DNA of 64,000 nucleotides, from contig NZ_LZDD01000001.1 of NCBI RefSeq assembly GCF_001885095.1, positions 682,001 to 746,000 on the forward strand. The letters run 5' to 3'. The notes beneath the pieces are model-generated. The model made no database searches, had not been told where the DNA came from, and worked only from the letters and a program-made list of their open reading frames with translations. Shown here piece after piece: positions 49,622 to 59,924 of the stretch. Within the stretch, counting starts at the first letter, position 1, and the number at the start of each line of letters is the position of its first letter. The stretch is from Streptococcus bovimastitidis. GTDB taxonomy: Bacteria; Bacillota; Bacilli; Lactobacillales; Streptococcaceae. A program made the position numbers and the translations under genes.

Positions 49622-50812
49622 TTACCATTTTAAATTGACGTGCTCATTCATTTCTTTGTATGCTGTATCAACTTTTACTTTGGTTTCTTTATCAATTTTA
49701 TCCCGATATTTTCCTCCCTTGATAAAATCTTCTAAGACTAAGGTACGATAGTTATACAAAGCAAAACCACTTCTACCAGTTGTCCCTTTAGGTTTAGCTA
49801 GAACCATAGTAGGATGCGCTTTAACTGTCTTTATTCTAGTTACCTTACCTTTTTTCTCAAAAGTTAAATCCATTAAGAGCCCACGTTCTGTCCAAATATC
49901 ATCCAAAGTCTCTAATCGTTGGTTAGAAATAAAATTCCCCATGGAATAAATAATGAATTTTTTCTCTTTCCCCTTCTTAATAGTCTCCGCTGGTTCAACA
50001 ACGTGGGGATGTCCACCAAGGACCACATCTGCTCCCCAATCAACCATGGACCGGTATAATTTCTTTTGTTCTGCGTTAGGTTTTAAGGCATATTCAACCC
50101 CTGTTTGTGGCATCACGATTGTGATATCTGCTTTTTCCTCGGCTTCTTTGATTTCAGCTTTTATCTTCTTCCGATCAAAATCTGACATATGCTTTTCATA
50201 TTGTTCAGAACTTAAATTGGCATCCATGCCATTATAACCATATGCATATCCAAGGATTGCAATTTTAATGCCATTAACTTCTTTTATTAAAAATGGCTCA
50301 GTTTTACGATTTTTTTCATAAATTCCTATAGAGTCGATGCCTAACTTTTTAAAGTTTTTTTTAGTATTCAGTGCGCCCTCTAGACCAGAATCCAAAATAT
50401 GGTTATGTGCAATATCAACCACGTCATATCCCGTTGCCTTTATATCTCTGGCAATCTCTTTTGGTGCATTGAAAAGAGGATATCCTGCAAGTGGATAATC
50501 CGGACTGATGGTTCCTTCATAATCGCCAATGGCCAAATCTGCTTGACTGATTCTGTCTTTAACATATTCAAAATAGGGAGTAAAATCATATTTATTGGGA
50601 CTAACTTCAGCACTTTCATAGAGAACATCATGTAACAAGATGTCACCATTTGCGACAACCCGAGCTGTCTGTGTCACATCCTCTTTTGCTTTTGTTTGGG
50701 CCTCATGTTTATGAAAACCTAAAAAATCATAGATTAAAGCAAAAATTAAGATGGCAAGAATTAAACTCATAATCGAGGTTATCAGTTTAAAATACTTCTT
50801 TTTATTTGTCAT
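49622..50812 (-). CDS. CapA-family metallophosphatase-like membrane protein
   Basis: 396 residues: one N-terminal membrane segment (about 12-30) and a PGA_cap/CapA domain outside the membrane with ANGDILLHD, IGDYEGTISPDYP, DIAHNHILDSGLEG and GGHPHVVEPAE metal-site motifs. In Bacillus CapA takes part in poly-gamma-glutamate capsule export; here no capB/capC is adjacent, so the role is unknown. ATG 50812 follows AGGAGGAGCTGTC. The gene stands alone. Confidence 0.82.
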   Translation of the reverse strand: MTNKKKYFKLITSIMSLILAILIFALIYDFLGFHKHEAQTKAKEDVTQTARVVANGDILLHDVLYESAEVSPNKYDFTPYFEYVKDRISQADLAIGDYEGTISPDYPLAGYPLFNAPKEIARDIKATGYDVVDIAHNHILDSGLEGALNTKKNFKKLGIDSIGIYEKNRKTEPFLIKEVNGIKIAILGYAYGYNGMDANLSSEQYEKHMSDFDRKKIKAEIKEAEEKADITIVMPQTGVEYALKPNAEQKKLYRSMVDWGADVVLGGHPHVVEPAETIKKGKEKKFIIYSMGNFISNQRLETLDDIWTERGLLMDLTFEKKGKVTRIKTVKAHPTMVLAKPKGTTGRSGFALYNYRTLVLEDFIKGGKYRDKIDKETKVKVDTAYKEMNEHVNLKW

Positions 50813-50870
50813 GACAGCTCCTCCTCTTTTCATCATTATACCATTTTTTAATAAGCAACTTATAGACAAA

Positions 50871-50896
50871 AAAAAGATTTCCTAGGAAATCTTTTT
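50871..50896 (-). terminator. Terminator after thiI
   Basis: Perfect palindrome AAAAAGATTTCC/TAGGAAATCTTTTT, followed on minus by T-run. It overlaps the thiI stop codon. Confidence 0.85.
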
Positions 50897-52109
50897 ATAA
50901 AATATCTTCAATTAATTCTTCAATGGCATCGCTATCATCAACAGGAGTGATTTCAGAAACGATAATACCTGCAACAGCTCTTTGAACTAATCCCTCAATA
51001 TCAAAACGTTTTTCGTATTGTTCAACATTTTTAATTTTAGGATTTGTTTTTGGTCTATCTGGAGCAAATATAGTACAACAATCTTCAAATGGTTGAATAG
51101 AAATATCAAAGGTATTGATTTTTTCAGCAATATCAATAATTTCTAATTTATCCATTGTAACCACTGGTCTAATAATAGGTGTCGAAGTGACAGCATTGAT
51201 AGCTTGCATACTCTCAAGTGTTTGACTGGCAACTTGACCAAGGCTTTCTCCATTAATGATGACTAAGCCATTTCGCGATTGACGGATGGCATCTGTAATT
51301 CGCATCATGAATCGACGAGTTAAGGTCATTAAATAAGCTTCTGGTGCTTTTTCTTTAATCTCTTCTTGAATCTCTGTAAAAGGAACTTCGATAAATTGAA
51401 TGTTACCACCAAAACGGGTCAAACGTCTGGTTAGATCCTTGGCTTTTTTCAAAGCTCCGGGACTTGTATAAGGTGGACTAGCAAAATGAACTGCCTCAAT
51501 ATCAACACCACGTTTTAAGGCCAAGTAACCTGCTACTGGTGAATCAATTCCCCCAGATAACATGAGCATGCCTTTTCCTGATGTTCCAACTGGTAAACCA
51601 CCTGCACCTTTAATATTTTCATAAGATAAATAGGCCGCCTCATCACGAATTTCAACTTGCAAATTGACATCAGGTTGTTTCATTTGAGCTTTGATATGCG
51701 GTAAAACATCAAAAACAGCATTTCCCAAAGTTAAATTTAAATCACGGCTATCTAATTCAAATTGGTGGTCACTCCGTTTACTAGAAATTTTAAAGGTCAT
51801 ACCTTCTTTGTACAAGGACTGCATGATTTCTTGAACAGAGCTTTTAAGTACTTCGACATTTTTTTCAACCTTATAAACGGGTGATAAGGCTTGAATACCA
51901 AAAACTAATTTCAAAGCCTCTACAACTGGTTGATAGTCTGCACCGTTTAAGTAGACATGTGTCCGATCACGGTCTGAGCGAACAGTTACTTGTGGAAAAG
52001 GGCTCAATACATCTTGAATATTGCTTTTCAATTTATTAATGAAACGCATACGGTTTTTGCCTTTAGTTGAAAGTTCACCATGGCGAACCATAATTTCTGA
52101 ATACTGCAT
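50895..52109 (-). CDS. thiI: tRNA 4-thiouridine synthase
   Basis: 404 residues: ferredoxin-like and THUMP domain (about 60-165) and a PP-loop ATPase with [15 protein letters not shown]. It adenylates U8 of tRNA for sulfur transfer. The rhodanese domain of the E. coli enzyme is absent, as in other Firmicutes; sulfur should come straight from the desulfurase encoded one base upstream. Confidence 0.95.
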   Translation of the reverse strand: MQYSEIMVRHGELSTKGKNRMRFINKLKSNIQDVLSPFPQVTVRSDRDRTHVYLNGADYQPVVEALKLVFGIQALSPVYKVEKNVEVLKSSVQEIMQSLYKEGMTFKISSKRSDHQFELDSRDLNLTLGNAVFDVLPHIKAQMKQPDVNLQVEIRDEAAYLSYENIKGAGGLPVGTSGKGMLMLSGGIDSPVAGYLALKRGVDIEAVHFASPPYTSPGALKKAKDLTRRLTRFGGNIQFIEVPFTEIQEEIKEKAPEAYLMTLTRRFMMRITDAIRQSRNGLVIINGESLGQVASQTLESMQAINAVTSTPIIRPVVTMDKLEIIDIAEKINTFDISIQPFEDCCTIFAPDRPKTNPKIKNVEQYEKRFDIEGLVQRAVAGIIVSEITPVDDSDAIEELIEDIL

Positions 52110-52110
52110 T

Positions 52111-53253
52111 TTATCTTACTTTCTGTGTTTTTTGGTAGATGAGTTTAAAAATCGTTAGAAATTGCTCAATTTCAGCCATGTTATTATCATCATCAAGACT
52201 GATTCTAACAGCTGTCTGTGCATCTTTGACTGGAACTCCCATAGCAATGAGTGTCCCTGCTGGTTTTCCTGCTTTTGATGAACATGCACTTGTCGTTGAA
52301 ATGTAAATATCATAATCTTCAAAGGCATGGACTAAGACTTCTCCACGAACACCTTTAATACCAAATGTTAAAATATTTGGTGCAAAAGATTCTTGACCAG
52401 AAAAGATTTGAACATCATCATAAGTTTGGAGAGCTTGATAAATGAGTTCTTTCATCTTAGCAATCCGTTGGTTTGACGCTTCTTCTTTTTCTCTTGTCAT
52501 TCTTAAGGCCTTAGCCATACTTGCGATGGCCGCAAGATTTTCTGTTGTTGATCTTTGGTCACTTTCTTGACCACCACCATGTAATAATGGTGTGATATGT
52601 TTTCCAGACTTTTTATAAAGAATTCCAACGCCTCTTACAGAGTGAAATTTATGCCCTGAAAAAGAAGCTAAGTCCACGCGCTCAGTCATAAACTCTTCTA
52701 AAGCTACTTTTCCTATTGCTTGAACAGCATCAACATGGAAAGTTACACCTGGTTTATCAGCTAATAATTGTGAAATGGCCTTGATTGGCTGAATAGCACC
52801 AATTTCATTGTTTACTGCCATAATTGACACTAAAATAGTATCTTGACGAATCAAAGCGCTGAGTTTTTCAAGGTCAACGAATCCTTTATCAGTAACGGGC
52901 GCATAAGAAATATCAAATCCTTGACCAGCCAACCATTTGGCAGTCTCTTTGATGGCAGGATGCTCAATCTCAGACACAATAATATGCTTACCAAAAGCAC
53001 TCTTTTCAAAAGCAGTCCCTTTTAAAGCCCAGTTATCACTTTCTGTACCACCGGAAGTAAAATAAATCTCACTTTCTTGGCAGTTTAAGAGCTCTGCAAT
53101 TTGCTGACGCGACGCTTTTAGTATCCGACTAGCATTTGTCCCTAAGCGATGAAGGCTTGAGGGATTACCATAAATTTTACTAGCTACTTCCTGATAGGTA
53201 CGCAAAACCTCTGGATAGGGTATTGTAGTAGCCGAGTTATCAAAATAAATCAT
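52111..53253 (-). CDS. Cysteine desulfurase (NifS/IscS-like, ThiI partner)
   Basis: 380 residues, class V PLP aminotransferase fold. N-terminus [19 protein letters not shown] Lys in [14 protein letters not shown] near residue 205 and active-site Cys in [11 protein letters not shown] near residue 328. It makes a persulfide from cysteine. Pairing with a short ThiI marks it as the dedicated desulfurase of the NifZ group. Confidence 0.93.
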   Translation of the reverse strand: MIYFDNSATTIPYPEVLRTYQEVASKIYGNPSSLHRLGTNASRILKASRQQIAELLNCQESEIYFTSGGTESDNWALKGTAFEKSAFGKHIIVSEIEHPAIKETAKWLAGQGFDISYAPVTDKGFVDLEKLSALIRQDTILVSIMAVNNEIGAIQPIKAISQLLADKPGVTFHVDAVQAIGKVALEEFMTERVDLASFSGHKFHSVRGVGILYKKSGKHITPLLHGGGQESDQRSTTENLAAIASMAKALRMTREKEEASNQRIAKMKELIYQALQTYDDVQIFSGQESFAPNILTFGIKGVRGEVLVHAFEDYDIYISTTSACSSKAGKPAGTLIAMGVPVKDAQTAVRISLDDDNNMAEIEQFLTIFKLIYQKTQKVR

Positions 53254-53386
53254 TTTTCACCTTCAATTTTTTCAATACTCTATTCTAACACAAATTACTA
53301 TAAATGAAAAAGAATGATAATTCTAGCATTTGCTTTTAAAACCCTATCCATCGGTTGGAGAGAGATAGCAGAGCTATGGTAAATAA

Positions 53387-53415
53387 TTGACTTACCATAT
53401 CATCAAGCTTATACT
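53387..53415 (+). promoter_or_regulatory. Promoter of the Ser/Thr-rich membrane protein
   Basis: TTGACT (53387-53392), 17-base spacer, TATACT (53410-53415). Confidence 0.75.
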
Positions 53416-53489
53416 AATAAGTGAAACTTTTTAGCATTTGTCTTAAAATTTAAAAATGCTGACTGTTTAAACAGAATTAAGGAGAAATC

Positions 53490-53912
53490 ATGACTTCACA
53501 ATATTCCCGTAAAAACAAATCAACAGCAAGTAAGAACACTTTGTCACCTGGTAAACATATCAAGACTGGCTTAACAGCTTTGCAAAAAACCTTGGCTTTA
53601 GTTGGTTCAATCTTGAGTATCATTGTTGCTACCATCACTATTTCTAAAGTGCTACATCCTGAAACTGAAAGCAAAAAAGATAATTCTAATAGTTCTACTT
53701 CTACTATTGTTAAAATTATCGAAAAGGATTCTTCAAAGCAAGATAGTAATACTGATACGAGCTCAAGTTCTAGCTCTGCTATTCCCCAAGAAAGCATCGA
53801 TACCCAAAATAGCTCATCATCGGAAAATCCTGCTGCTAATACTGATACAAGTACCAGCACAGCTCCGGTGATAGATTCTAGTAGTGACAGTCAAACTAAT
53901 ACGACACCATAA
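53490..53912 (+). CDS. Small membrane protein with Ser/Thr-rich outer tail
   Basis: 140 residues: basic cytoplasmic N-terminus (about 1-30), one membrane segment (about 33-54, LALVGSILSIIVATITIS) and an 85-residue tail made mostly of Ser, Thr, Asp and Asn. No catalytic domain or anchor motif is visible. A good promoter and AAGGAG before the ATG, plus a terminator after the stop, show a single-gene unit. Similar proteins occur in other streptococci as an uncharacterised family; no function is assigned. Confidence 0.75.
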   Translation: MTSQYSRKNKSTASKNTLSPGKHIKTGLTALQKTLALVGSILSIIVATITISKVLHPETESKKDNSNSSTSTIVKIIEKDSSKQDSNTDTSSSSSSAIPQESIDTQNSSSSENPAANTDTSTSTAPVIDSSSDSQTNTTP

Positions 53913-53938
53913 AAGTCTGAGAAAAATCTCAGACTTTT
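53911..53938. terminator. Bidirectional terminator
   Basis: AAAAGTCTGAGA, loop AAAA, TCTCAGACTTTT between convergent genes. Confidence 0.92.
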
Positions 53939-53942
53939 ATTC

Positions 53943-55292
53943 TTATCTCATGGTCACAAATTCTTCGGCACCCGTTGGGTGGATGGCAACGGTATTATCA
54001 AAATCGGCTTTTGTCGCTCCCATTTTAATAGCAACGGCGAAACCTTGAATCATTTCGTCAACCCCATAACCAATACCATGGAGACCGACAATTTTTTCCT
54101 CTGGCCCTAAAGTCACTAACTTCATCTTGCAAACTTGACGGTGACTAGTCACAGCAGTATACATGGATGTGAAGGTAGACTGATAAGTTTTTATATTATC
54201 CGATCCATATTTTGCAATAGCAGCTTCCTCACTAAGACCAACAGACCCAATAGCTGGATGACTAAAGATAACTGTTGCAACATTGTCATAATCCAATTTT
54301 TCATGCGTCTTACCATTGAAAAGACGTTCAGACAGACGACGACCAGCCGCCACAGCAACAGGAGTCAAGGCTAATTTCCCATTAATATCGCCAACAGCGT
54401 AAATACCATCTACCGACGTATTCTCGTAAGCATCCGTTTTGATATAACCATCTTCTGTCATCTCAAGTCCCAATTTTTCAAGACCAAAACCAGCTGTATT
54501 TGGCTTCCGTCCAATAGCCCAAATCAGTTGATCAACTTCTAAGGATTTCCCATCTTTTAGGAGAATAGTCAAAGACTGATCAGGATTTTTAGTAACAGAT
54601 TTGACGTGAGCCTCGGTCATTAAATCAAGACCAGTATTAGCCATTTCTTCCACTAAACTAGACACGATATCTTTATCAAATTCCCGCAAAGGACGATCAT
54701 GTCGAACCAGCAAATGCGTTTTCGACCCTAAAGCATTTAAAACTCCAGCAATTTCAACAGCAATATAACCAGCCCCCACAATGGCGGTCCGCTCCGGAGC
54801 CTGGTCTAAATCAAAGAAACCATCCGAAGTAATGCCATAATTAGCTCCAGGAAGATCAGGAATCACTGGATGTCCACCCGTTGCAATCAAGATATGTTCT
54901 GCAGAATAAACTTGGTCAGTAACTTGAACATGGTGCTTATCAAGAAAAGTTGCGTAGCCTTCCAAAAATTCGACGTCATTATTTTGAAAGCCTCTTTGAT
55001 ATGAAGCATGAATCCGATCAATATAAGCTTGACGATTAGCCTTTAAGGTAGCAAAATCAAAAGCTTTCTGCTCGACATCAAAGCCATAATCTTGAGCATA
55101 AGTGTTTAAGGTGTCAGCTACTTGAGCACCATACCACATCACCTTTTTAGGAACACAGCCTAAGTTAACGCAAGTGCCACCAACTAAGTTGGCTTCAATT
55201 AATAAAACTTTGGCACCATGGATAGCGGCACGATTAGCAGAAGCGATTCCAGCACTGCCACCACCAATGACAATATAATCATATGTATTCAT
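53943..55292 (-). CDS. gor: Glutathione-disulfide reductase
   Basis: 449 residues. FAD motif [15 protein letters not shown], the redox pair in [21 protein letters not shown] motif [16 protein letters not shown], second FAD motif [13 protein letters not shown] and the C-terminal catalytic [12 protein letters not shown]. It regenerates glutathione, which many streptococci import or make; it protects against oxidative stress. Single-gene unit with a shared terminator. Confidence 0.93.
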   Translation of the reverse strand: MNTYDYIVIGGGSAGIASANRAAIHGAKVLLIEANLVGGTCVNLGCVPKKVMWYGAQVADTLNTYAQDYGFDVEQKAFDFATLKANRQAYIDRIHASYQRGFQNNDVEFLEGYATFLDKHHVQVTDQVYSAEHILIATGGHPVIPDLPGANYGITSDGFFDLDQAPERTAIVGAGYIAVEIAGVLNALGSKTHLLVRHDRPLREFDKDIVSSLVEEMANTGLDLMTEAHVKSVTKNPDQSLTILLKDGKSLEVDQLIWAIGRKPNTAGFGLEKLGLEMTEDGYIKTDAYENTSVDGIYAVGDINGKLALTPVAVAAGRRLSERLFNGKTHEKLDYDNVATVIFSHPAIGSVGLSEEAAIAKYGSDNIKTYQSTFTSMYTAVTSHRQVCKMKLVTLGPEEKIVGLHGIGYGVDEMIQGFAVAIKMGATKADFDNTVAIHPTGAEEFVTMR

Positions 55293-55358
55293 AATCTATA
55301 CCTCGATTTCTTGCTCTAAATGTAACATAATTCAAATTGGCACTCAAGAATTTGCTAC

Positions 55359-55388
55359 AAAAAAACCATTTTCAAATGAAAATGGTTT
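55359..55388 (-). terminator. Terminator after the 2-hydroxyacid dehydrogenase
   Basis: Reading minus: AAACCATTTTCA, short loop, TGAAAATGGTTT then TTTTTT. It lies five bases after the ancestral end of the dehydrogenase frame (55393), not after the present stop at 55444. Confidence 0.9.
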
Positions 55389-55443
55389 GAACTTACAATA
55401 TATCTTTCACTTTACTTTTTATATAATCTGCTGATTTCTTCAG

Positions 55444-56307
55444 TTACATTTCTTCTTCTTCAGTCAAATCTAAATAAATGGCTTCAATAACTCCCTGACG
55501 TCCAATGATTGCTGGAGTCGATAAATAAGTATCATATTTTGAATTAAAATGTGATACAGCAAGTTCTTCATGACTATCCGAAACAACAGCCAAAGCTAAT
55601 CGGATTGCTGAGCTGGCAATCCCATAACTTGTATATTTCTTACCAAAGAAGACACGATGTCCACCCATGATAGATTCTTCTGTCAAGGCTGCCAATTCTT
55701 CTTCACTAGCCAATTGATGGATTGGTTTACCTTTTATTTTCACTTGACTCCAAGCAGTAAACTGTGAGTTGCCATGCTCACCTAGATTATAACCATATAC
55801 ACATCTAGGATCAATAGCAAACTTTTCAGCTACTGCTCTTTTCATTCTAGCAGTATCAAGTAAGGTACCAGTACCGATTACAGACTCTTTTGGAAGTCCT
55901 GTATAAGACTGATAAAGACTAGTGATCATATCAACAGGATTTGTAATAGCAATAATGATTCCTGAAAAACCAACATCTTTTAGCTTTTCAGAAACTTTCT
56001 TCACTTCTTTAGAAGTAAAAGATAATTCTGCAAATCGGTCAGCATTAGGATTATCTTGAAGGGCAATATTTCCAAGTGCCGAAATAATAATCTCTGCATC
56101 GGCTAAGGCTTGATAATCATTAACCTTTATATGAGCATGATGATTGATATTAGCCATCGCATCACGGAAATCAATTGCATCTGCTTCAACTTTTTCAGTA
56201 TTTGTATCTATTAAAACATATTCATCAAAGAGAACTTGTGCAATTAAACCATGTGCAACCGTTGAACCCACATGTCCCATTCCAATGATTCCAATTTTTC
56301 TTGTCAT
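55444..56307 (-). CDS. L-2-hydroxyisocaproate-type dehydrogenase, C-terminally truncated
   Basis: 287 residues, lactate/malate dehydrogenase superfamily: [16 protein letters not shown], the substrate loop [21 protein letters not shown] and catalytic His in [16 protein letters not shown]. It should reduce 2-oxoacids from branched amino acids. After TEEEEM a TAA stops the protein, yet the same frame goes on with LKKSADYIKSKVKDIL and a second stop at 55393, right before the terminator. The family's C-terminal helix matches that tail, so the stop is a recent nonsense change. Start ATG 56307 has only a weak Shine-Dalgarno (GGATTAG); TTG 56334 is an alternative. Confidence 0.85.
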   Translation of the reverse strand: MTRKIGIIGMGHVGSTVAHGLIAQVLFDEYVLIDTNTEKVEADAIDFRDAMANINHHAHIKVNDYQALADAEIIISALGNIALQDNPNADRFAELSFTSKEVKKVSEKLKDVGFSGIIIAITNPVDMITSLYQSYTGLPKESVIGTGTLLDTARMKRAVAEKFAIDPRCVYGYNLGEHGNSQFTAWSQVKIKGKPIHQLASEEELAALTEESIMGGHRVFFGKKYTSYGIASSAIRLALAVVSDSHEELAVSHFNSKYDTYLSTPAIIGRQGVIEAIYLDLTEEEEM

Positions 56308-56337
56308 CTGCAACACAACTAATCCGTCTAGCAATAA

Positions 56338-56676
56338 TTAAATTAAATCTTTAAGTGGTGCAAAGACAATACGCTCAATATCACTAACATAGATTGAAAG
56401 TGCCTGTTGGGCATCGAAATAGGCTTTCAAGAGGGAATTCCCTTCAATTTTTTGACTCAATTCTTGAATTTCAGTTTGTTCTTCAGCAGAAGGCATTTGA
56501 CCACTCTGCATCATTGCTTGAAGTTTTTCTTGCATGGCTACAAATTGATCAAATAATTGATTAGCTTGCTCATCTTCTTTGATGGCAACTTTTGCCTCTT
56601 CAACTTTTTTGTATTCAGAAAGGTTTCTAATAGCTCTTTCCAATTGGTTAGCGTAATCGTAAATTTCTTGAGACAT
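56338..56676 (-). CDS. YlbF/YmcA-family protein
   Basis: 112 residues, all-helical ([32 protein letters not shown]…). The family, formerly DUF964, includes the B. subtilis Y-complex proteins that regulate RNase Y and development; the streptococcal role is not settled. ATG 56676 follows AAAGGAGAAAACC. It lies between aroC and the dehydrogenase on the same strand. Confidence 0.8.
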   Translation of the reverse strand: MSQEIYDYANQLERAIRNLSEYKKVEEAKVAIKEDEQANQLFDQFVAMQEKLQAMMQSGQMPSAEEQTEIQELSQKIEGNSLLKAYFDAQQALSIYVSDIERIVFAPLKDLI

Positions 56677-56736
56677 AAGGTTTTCTCCTTTATTTTTTAT
56701 CACTTCTATCTTAACACAATGCTATTAATTCTGCCT

Positions 56737-57903
56737 TTAATAACTTTTTGTATGAGCAATATATGTTTCAAAAGACATTTTCAAGTCGGATAGGTGTTCT
56801 GCTGGAAATTGATCAAGAATCTCTTGTGCGATAACTGTAGCAACAACATTTTCCATAACAACTCCTGCTGCCGGAAGTGCCGTCGGATCAGACCGCTCGA
56901 CAGTAGCTTTAAAGGGTCGGTGATTATCGATATCTACTGACATTAATGGCTTATAAAGTGTCGGAATGGGTTTCATAACCCCTTTAATGATGATGGCTTC
57001 TCCATTTGTAACACCAGCTTCAAATCCCCCGAGATGATTACTTGATCTCCGGTAGCCCTCTTCTTCATTCCAAACAATCGGATCCATAACCTCTGAACCT
57101 TTATGATTAGCCATATCAAATCCCATTCCAAATTCAACACCTTTAAAAGCATTGATAGACAGAACGGCTTGAGCTAATTTACCATCTAATTTCCGGTCCC
57201 AATGAACAAATGACCCAATACCAGCTGGGAGACCAGTAACGATTGTTTCGACAATACCACCTAAAGTATCACCATCTTTTTTGATTTGATCAATATATGC
57301 TTTGATTTCAACTTCTTGTTGACGATTTGCGATAGATAGTTCTGATAATTGTGCTTTACTTTTAATTTCTTTGATACTCATATTCTCAGGAATCTTAACA
57401 CAGTGACCACCAAAATTGATGACATGGTTACAAAAGGCAACTCCAATTTCCTTCAAAAGTATTTTTGCAAAGGCACCAATTGCGACTCTAACTGCGGTCT
57501 CACGCGCAGAAGAACGCTCTAAAGAATTTCGCAAATCATCAAAATGATATTTAATGCCACCGACTAAATCGGCATGACCTGGTCTCGGCTGATGAACCCG
57601 ACGTTTCATTTTAACGGCCTCAGCAACTTCTTCAGTCGTCATAATATCAGTCCACTTTTGGTGATCAATATTTATAATCTTAAGAGCAATTGGTGCACCA
57701 GTTGTTTGACCATGTCTTATACCAGAAGTAATGATAACCTTATCCGACTCAATAGCCATGCGACCACCACGACCGTAGCCACCTTGCCGTCTTTTCAATT
57801 CTTTATTAATATCGTCCTGATTAATCCTAACACCAGCTGGAAATCCCTCGATGATTGCCGTTAATTCTTGTCCATGGGATTCACCTGCAGTTAAAAATCT
57901 CAT
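56737..57903 (-). CDS. aroC: Chorismate synthase
   Basis: 388 residues. Signature motifs are [18 protein letters not shown] at the N-terminus, [13 protein letters not shown] near residue 110, [13 protein letters not shown] and [11 protein letters not shown]. It makes chorismate from EPSP with reduced FMN. Start ATG 57903 follows GAAGGAGAAAGAAA. It is 71 bases after aroD. Confidence 0.97.
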   Translation of the reverse strand: MRFLTAGESHGQELTAIIEGFPAGVRINQDDINKELKRRQGGYGRGGRMAIESDKVIITSGIRHGQTTGAPIALKIINIDHQKWTDIMTTEEVAEAVKMKRRVHQPRPGHADLVGGIKYHFDDLRNSLERSSARETAVRVAIGAFAKILLKEIGVAFCNHVINFGGHCVKIPENMSIKEIKSKAQLSELSIANRQQEVEIKAYIDQIKKDGDTLGGIVETIVTGLPAGIGSFVHWDRKLDGKLAQAVLSINAFKGVEFGMGFDMANHKGSEVMDPIVWNEEEGYRRSSNHLGGFEAGVTNGEAIIIKGVMKPIPTLYKPLMSVDIDNHRPFKATVERSDPTALPAAGVVMENVVATVIAQEILDQFPAEHLSDLKMSFETYIAHTKSY

Positions 57904-57925
57904 TTTCTTTCTCCTTCAGATATAG

Positions 57926-57961
57926 AAAAACATTACCCTAATAAGTTTAGAATAATGTTTT
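57926..57961 (-). other. Inverted repeat between aroD and aroC
   Basis: AAAACATTA and TAATGTTTT separated by about 17 bases; reading minus it is followed by TTCTATATC. It could be a weak terminator or attenuator in the aroD-aroC gap; the stem is A/T-rich, so this is tentative. Confidence 0.35.
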
Positions 57962-57974
57962 GTTGAATTCATCT

Positions 57975-58652
57975 TTAATCAGCTTCAAGTACTGAAATTA
58001 TTTTTTTCATATCAGCCAAAGAAACTTGGCCAGGTGCTGAGGCATCATCAACAGCAACAAATGTCCAAGCTGAGCCGATAATGTCACCAGCGATACGAGA
58101 AATCCGACCTAGATTGCCCATTGACATAGTCGCATAAGTTTGCTCAGGATTTAAAGCTTTAAATCCTCGCGTGAAATTCATAACATTTAAAACATCCTGT
58201 TCACTTTTAGGCATAACAGCTATCTTAACAACTCTTGGTGCTAATTTTGTCAACTCAGAAAATGATTCCATTAGATTTTCAGGAGTCTCTTCGAAGTTAT
58301 GATATGACAAGACTAAATTTGGAAAATCTAGCATTTGTCCAAAAACTGACTTATGAGTGAAATATTCAAAATCAATAAAATCGGGGTTATAAATAGTATT
58401 AATTTCTTTAATAAGATCAAGGTACTCTTGGTCACTTAAATCAATTTTTCCACCTTCAGGTTTTGTTCTAAGTGTAAAAATGATTTCTCTACCAGCAAAC
58501 TTCTCAAAAATGGCTGGTGCAACTGTAATCACTTCATCCTTTGGAAGGAAATCGGCACGCCATTCTATGATATCGACCCCATCATATTTAGAGACGTCTA
58601 TCGACTGTGCTTCTTCAAAACTTGTCGGCATTATTGGAGCTACTATTTTCAT
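57975..58652 (-). CDS. aroD: 3-dehydroquinate dehydratase, type I
   Basis: 225 residues, Schiff-base class I enzyme: [10 protein letters not shown] near residue 32, [10 protein letters not shown] with the catalytic His near residue 118 and the Schiff-base Lys in [10 protein letters not shown] near residue 145. Third step of the shikimate route. ATGA overlap with the methyltransferase gene upstream. Confidence 0.95.
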   Translation of the reverse strand: MKIVAPIMPTSFEEAQSIDVSKYDGVDIIEWRADFLPKDEVITVAPAIFEKFAGREIIFTLRTKPEGGKIDLSDQEYLDLIKEINTIYNPDFIDFEYFTHKSVFGQMLDFPNLVLSYHNFEETPENLMESFSELTKLAPRVVKIAVMPKSEQDVLNVMNFTRGFKALNPEQTYATMSMGNLGRISRIAGDIIGSAWTFVAVDDASAPGQVSLADMKKIISVLEAD

Positions 58653-59809
58653 TTTTTTACCTTTATTGTAAATACTTTTAAATAATTACTTCTTTCATCT
58701 GCTTTATTCGTTAGAAAATCTTTGGGAAGCTGTTTTAGGGTCATTTCTAAAATACTATGTCCTTCAAAGCCTTTCTCAATTTCTGTTTTGAATTGGGAGA
58801 CCGTCATATTGGCCGCATTAGTTGAGGCTATAATGGTGCCATCGGGATTCAAGATGGCTAAAGCATCAGAAATAAGCCGATGATAATCCTTCTGAACAGA
58901 AAATGTTTGCTTCTTATTGCGGGCAAAACTTGGTGGATCAATTACTATTATATCAAAATATAACTGTTTTCGTTTAGCATATTTAAAATACTCAAAAACA
59001 TCCATAACATGGAAATAATGATTATCTAATTCCAAATTATTTGCTATAAAATGAGCTTGTGATAATTCTCGAGATCTTTTAGCTAAATCTACCGATCTTG
59101 TTTCTTTAGCGCCACCAATAGCTGCAGCCACTGAAAAGGCAGCTGTGTATGAAAACATATTTAATAAGGTTTTATCCTTAGCCAAGCCATTAACGAGAGT
59201 CTTTCTGACATCATGTTGATCCAGAAAAATACCTGTCATCAAGCCATCGTTCAGAAAAACCTGATAATTGACGCCATTCTCTTTAACGATAAATGTTTCT
59301 GGAGCTTCAAGTCCAAATAAATGTGCCGACTCAAATGTTTGCCCCTTAAATCGAATTTTTTCATAGGCACCTTTAACTTCAGGATAAACTGACTTAAAGG
59401 CATCAATAATTTGATTTTTTATGGAATAAACAAAAGTATTGTACCATGTAAAGAGGGCATATTCATTATACAAATCAATGGTTAAACCACCAAAGAAGTC
59501 CCCTTCTTGATTAAAAAGTCGAAATGCTGTTGTAGAGTCTGACTGAAAATAAGAATATCTTTTTTCTTTGGCTTGGGAAAATAATCGATTAAAATAGGCA
59601 CTATCAACGATAATACCAGATCCTAAAAACCAGCCAATCCCTTTATGTTGTTTTGAAAGATATGCTGTTCCGATTTCTTTATTAGATTTAGAATATAATT
59701 GTACAAATTGATCAGTGATTTTAAGATTTTTAAAATCATTTTCTTCTAATAATTGAACTCCGGAAGCAATCTTTTTTTCAACAAAAGAATTAATATAGAG
59801 TTTATTCAT
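58649..59809 (-). CDS. Class I SAM-dependent rRNA methyltransferase (RlmI-like)
   Basis: 386 residues: N-terminal PUA-like region, a middle EEHGVxF-type domain ([16 protein letters not shown]) and a Rossmann methyltransferase with [29 protein letters not shown] and the catalytic [14 protein letters not shown]. The family methylates C5 of cytosine in 23S rRNA; the site here is not known. Coupled to aroD by a four-base overlap. Confidence 0.87.
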   Translation of the reverse strand: MNKLYINSFVEKKIASGVQLLEENDFKNLKITDQFVQLYSKSNKEIGTAYLSKQHKGIGWFLGSGIIVDSAYFNRLFSQAKEKRYSYFQSDSTTAFRLFNQEGDFFGGLTIDLYNEYALFTWYNTFVYSIKNQIIDAFKSVYPEVKGAYEKIRFKGQTFESAHLFGLEAPETFIVKENGVNYQVFLNDGLMTGIFLDQHDVRKTLVNGLAKDKTLLNMFSYTAAFSVAAAIGGAKETRSVDLAKRSRELSQAHFIANNLELDNHYFHVMDVFEYFKYAKRKQLYFDIIVIDPPSFARNKKQTFSVQKDYHRLISDALAILNPDGTIIASTNAANMTVSQFKTEIEKGFEGHSILEMTLKQLPKDFLTNKADERSNYLKVFTIKVKK

Positions 59810-59924
59810 AGTCTTTATTATATCAAAATCTACTAAAAATTCCTACTAATTTTAAACTTATAGCGAGCACAACCTTCTTTTTTTTGATATAATTTACTTT
59901 GAGATTTTATCTTTAGGAAAAAAA

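Noticed and set aside
53490..53912. Sorting signal or lipoprotein box in the Ser/Thr-rich small protein
   Set aside because: No LPXTG-like motif or lipobox Cys is present; only one membrane segment is seen.
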